From: an uncultured Veillonella sp.
GTDB lineage: Bacteria; Bacillota; Negativicutes; Veillonellales; Veillonellaceae
Assembly: GCA_900766125.1 (NCBI GenBank)
Contig: CAAFUD010000029.1
Location: forward strand, 1-17,204
Direction: 5' to 3'
DNA: 17,204 bases
Below are positions 16,186 to 17,204 of the stretch, one piece after another (the stretch's first letter is position 1; the number at the start of each line of letters is the position of its first letter). The position numbers and the translations under genes were made by a program. The notes below the pieces were generated by a model. That model ran no database searches, was not told the origin of the DNA, and was given only the letters and a program-made list of their open reading frames with translations.

Positions 16186-16190
16186 AAAAT

Positions 16191-16260
16191 AAAAGTAGGA
16201 TTATTGGTCTGACTACCTGTACCTTTATGTACAGCAGCAGCAATAATCCTACTTTTTATT
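16191..16260 (+). ncRNA. candidate small hairpin RNA
   Basis: AAAAGTAGGATTATTG (16191-16206) and CAATAATCCTACTTTT (16241-16256) are perfect 16-bp arms. Inside them CTGTAC (16217-16222) and GTACAG (16229-16234) form an apical stem with loop CTTTAT, leaving an asymmetric internal loop containing CAGCAG. A U-rich end (TTTTTATT) follows. With the promoter just upstream, the unit would yield an RNA of about 65-70 nt that is nearly one hairpin, ending at its own terminator. It is in the gap between the MFS gene and tRNA-Ser and points away from the MFS gene. It matches no RNA family I know. It could instead be a free-standing bidirectional terminator or a mobile hairpin. Confidence 0.5.
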
Positions 16261-16302
16261 TACTAAATTTTTTATATACTAGTTATTCTATCATCATACA
16301 AT

Positions 16303-16334
16303 AAAAAGCCCTCTAGGCATAACCTAAAGGGCTT
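16303..16334 (-). terminator. terminator of tRNA-Ser
   Basis: On the minus strand AAGCCCTTTAGG and CCTAGAGGGCTT form a 12-bp stem with one G-U pair, followed by TTTATTG. It begins 8 nt after the tRNA CCA end. Confidence 0.85.
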
Positions 16335-16341
16335 TCTAATG

Positions 16342-16430
16342 TGGCGGAGAGGGTGGGATTCGAACCCACGGCCCCTTGCGGAGTCACTGGTTTTCAAGAC
16401 CAGCTCCTTAAACCACTCGGACACCTCTCC
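16342..16430 (-). tRNA. tRNA-Ser (anticodon UGA)
   Basis: The 89-nt gene folds as a class II tRNA. The acceptor stem is GGAGAGG (16430-16424) with CCTCTCC (16352-16346), discriminator G and encoded CCA at 16344-16342. The anticodon stem-loop CTGGT-CTTGAAA-ACCAG gives UGA, which reads UCA and other UCN serine codons. A long variable arm (CTCCGCAAGGGG region) and the T arm GTGGG-TTCGAAT-CCCAC are present. It has its own promoter and terminator. Confidence 0.97.
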
Positions 16431-16441
16431 ATAACGGTATT

Positions 16442-16471
16442 ATTATATCAGATTGGCCCAATAATAAGCAA
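16442..16471 (-). promoter_or_regulatory. promoter of tRNA-Ser
   Basis: On the minus strand TTGCTT (16471-16466), an 18-bp spacer and TATAAT (16447-16442) lie 11 bp before the mature tRNA 5' end. Confidence 0.65.
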
Positions 16472-16490
16472 CAACGTAATATCGTACAAG

Positions 16491-16518
16491 AAAAAAGCTG
16501 GCTCAAAGCCAGCTTTTT
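16491..16518. terminator. terminator of the CorA-family gene
   Basis: AAAAAGCTGGCT (16492-16503), loop CAA and its exact complement (16507-16518) form a hairpin with T-runs on both strands. It lies 73 bp past the stop of the minus-strand CorA-family gene and insulates it from the tRNA promoter. Confidence 0.85.
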
Positions 16519-16590
16519 CATGTGTATTTGTTATTAAATTAATATTTCAACTATTTACTATTGAATTAAGTATTCACTAATTATCATAAA

Positions 16591-17204
16591 TTAGAATAAA
16601 TCTTTTTTCCACATACCGATAATGGCAATAATAGAGAATACTAATGCAACACCTATAACCTCATAGAATCCCTCTGGATCTTCTTGGAATGGCAATGGCA
16701 CGTTTGTCCCCCACAAGCTAAATACGATTGTTGGCACCGCCATAGCAATAGTAAGGGTCGCCAACATTTTCATAACCAAGTTAAGGTTATTAGAAATAAT
16801 GGATGTAAAGGCGTTCATCATGTTCATCAAGATATTAGAGTACATTTCAACCATCTCGATGGCCTGTTTATTTTCGATAATAACGTCCTCTAGTAAGTCC
16901 TCATCCTCTTCGTACATCTTGAGGAGGTGTTTATAGGAGCTATGACCACGCAAGCGCAATAGACGTTCCATAACAGTACCATTCGTGCGCAATGCAGAGG
17001 TAAAGTATGTCATGGATTTCTGTAATTCCAACAATTGGAAGAAGTCTTTATTCTTTGTAGTATGACGCAATTGGATTTCAATATCGTCAGTACGACGGTT
17101 AATTTGTTGCAAGTAACGCAAGAACATAGTTGCTGTGCGATACAAGATTTGGAACAAGAAACGCGTCTTTTTGTATGTATAGAACGTAGAAATCTGATTA
17201 GAAA
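16591..17204 (-). CDS. CorA-family divalent-cation transporter, C-terminal part (runs off the window)
   Basis: The reading frame is open to the window edge, giving 204 visible residues of a family that is usually about 310-320 long; the start lies outside. The TTG at 17157 is only an internal codon. The visible part is the end of the cytoplasmic helical funnel (for example MYEEDEDLLEDVIIENKQAIEMVEMYSNILM, a long stalk helix with acidic residues), then transmembrane helix 1 (LATLTIAMAVPTIVFSLWG), a short outer loop and helix 2, ending in the cytoplasmic basic WKKDLF. CorA proteins are homopentameric channels for Mg2+, sometimes Co2+ or Zn2+. The signature GMN at the pore mouth is GTN here (LWGTNVPLP), so selectivity or activity may differ. 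It ends at its own terminator. Confidence 0.88.
   Translation of the reverse strand, partial: SNQISTFYTYKKTRFLFQILYRTATMFLRYLQQINRRTDDIEIQLRHTTKNKDFFQLLELQKSMTYFTSALRTNGTVMERLLRLRGHSSYKHLLKMYEEDEDLLEDVIIENKQAIEMVEMYSNILMNMMNAFTSIISNNLNLVMKMLATLTIAMAVPTIVFSLWGTNVPLPFQEDPEGFYEVIGVALVFSIIAIIGMWKKDLF

Noticed and set aside
16341..16580. 79-residue plus-strand protein with AERVGFEPTAPCGVTGFQ
   Set aside because: It is the well-known false translation of the antisense strand of a tRNA-Ser gene.
1..17204. CRISPR array, prophage, toxin-antitoxin or defence island
   Set aside because: No spaced repeat array, phage gene, transposase or paired small toxin-antitoxin genes are visible; AddAB is a core repair enzyme here.

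Overview
The window looks like a chromosomal piece of a low-to-medium GC Firmicute of the Negativicutes, most likely Veillonella or a close relative. This is inferred from the mix of AddA/AddB, CrcB, an FCD-type GntR regulator, AT-rich intergenic DNA with strong sigma-70-like promoters, U-tract hairpin terminators, and small exported proteins with Ala-rich signal peptides. No database search was possible. It is mostly ordinary core genome: no prophage, CRISPR array, complete IS or toxin-antitoxin module is visible.

Left part (1-4250). Bases 1-120 are a perfect palindrome that begins exactly at the window edge and includes the last codons of the first gene, so an assembly fold-back must be considered. 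Then come a molybdopterin-binding (MoeA/MogA-domain) protein and a CrcB/Fluc fluoride channel, both on the minus strand. CrcB is divergent from a small XRE-type repressor, and the two promoters overlap at their -35 boxes next to two direct repeats that look like operator sites. An FCD-family GntR regulator (minus) has a consensus promoter with a near-perfect palindrome in its leader. It is divergent from a diacylglycerol/lipid kinase gene (plus) that ends in a strong terminator.

Centre (4327-11937). addB and addA (minus strand) overlap by 11 bp and encode the AddAB helicase-nuclease that processes double-strand breaks for RecA-dependent repair. The AT-rich 344-bp gap upstream of addB holds two tandem strong promoters, facing right, for the next gene.

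Right part (11938-17204). A heavily codon-biased exported protein of unknown function is followed by a terminator, a 27-bp tandem duplication, a small SGNH hydrolase (minus) that lacks the usual Asp of its DxxH motif, and a second exported protein with a proline-rich tail (plus). The two exported proteins share a short YKPL motif. A large nested inverted repeat separates the second one from a convergent MFS transporter (minus). Between the transporter and a tRNA-Ser(UGA) gene lies a promoter followed directly by one long hairpin and a U-tract, which together look like a free-standing small RNA gene. The window ends inside a CorA-family transporter whose signature GMN is GTN.

The most interesting points are the candidate small RNA at 16191-16260, the edge palindrome, the shared divergent control region of crcB, the GntR leader palindrome, and the orphan exported proteins.
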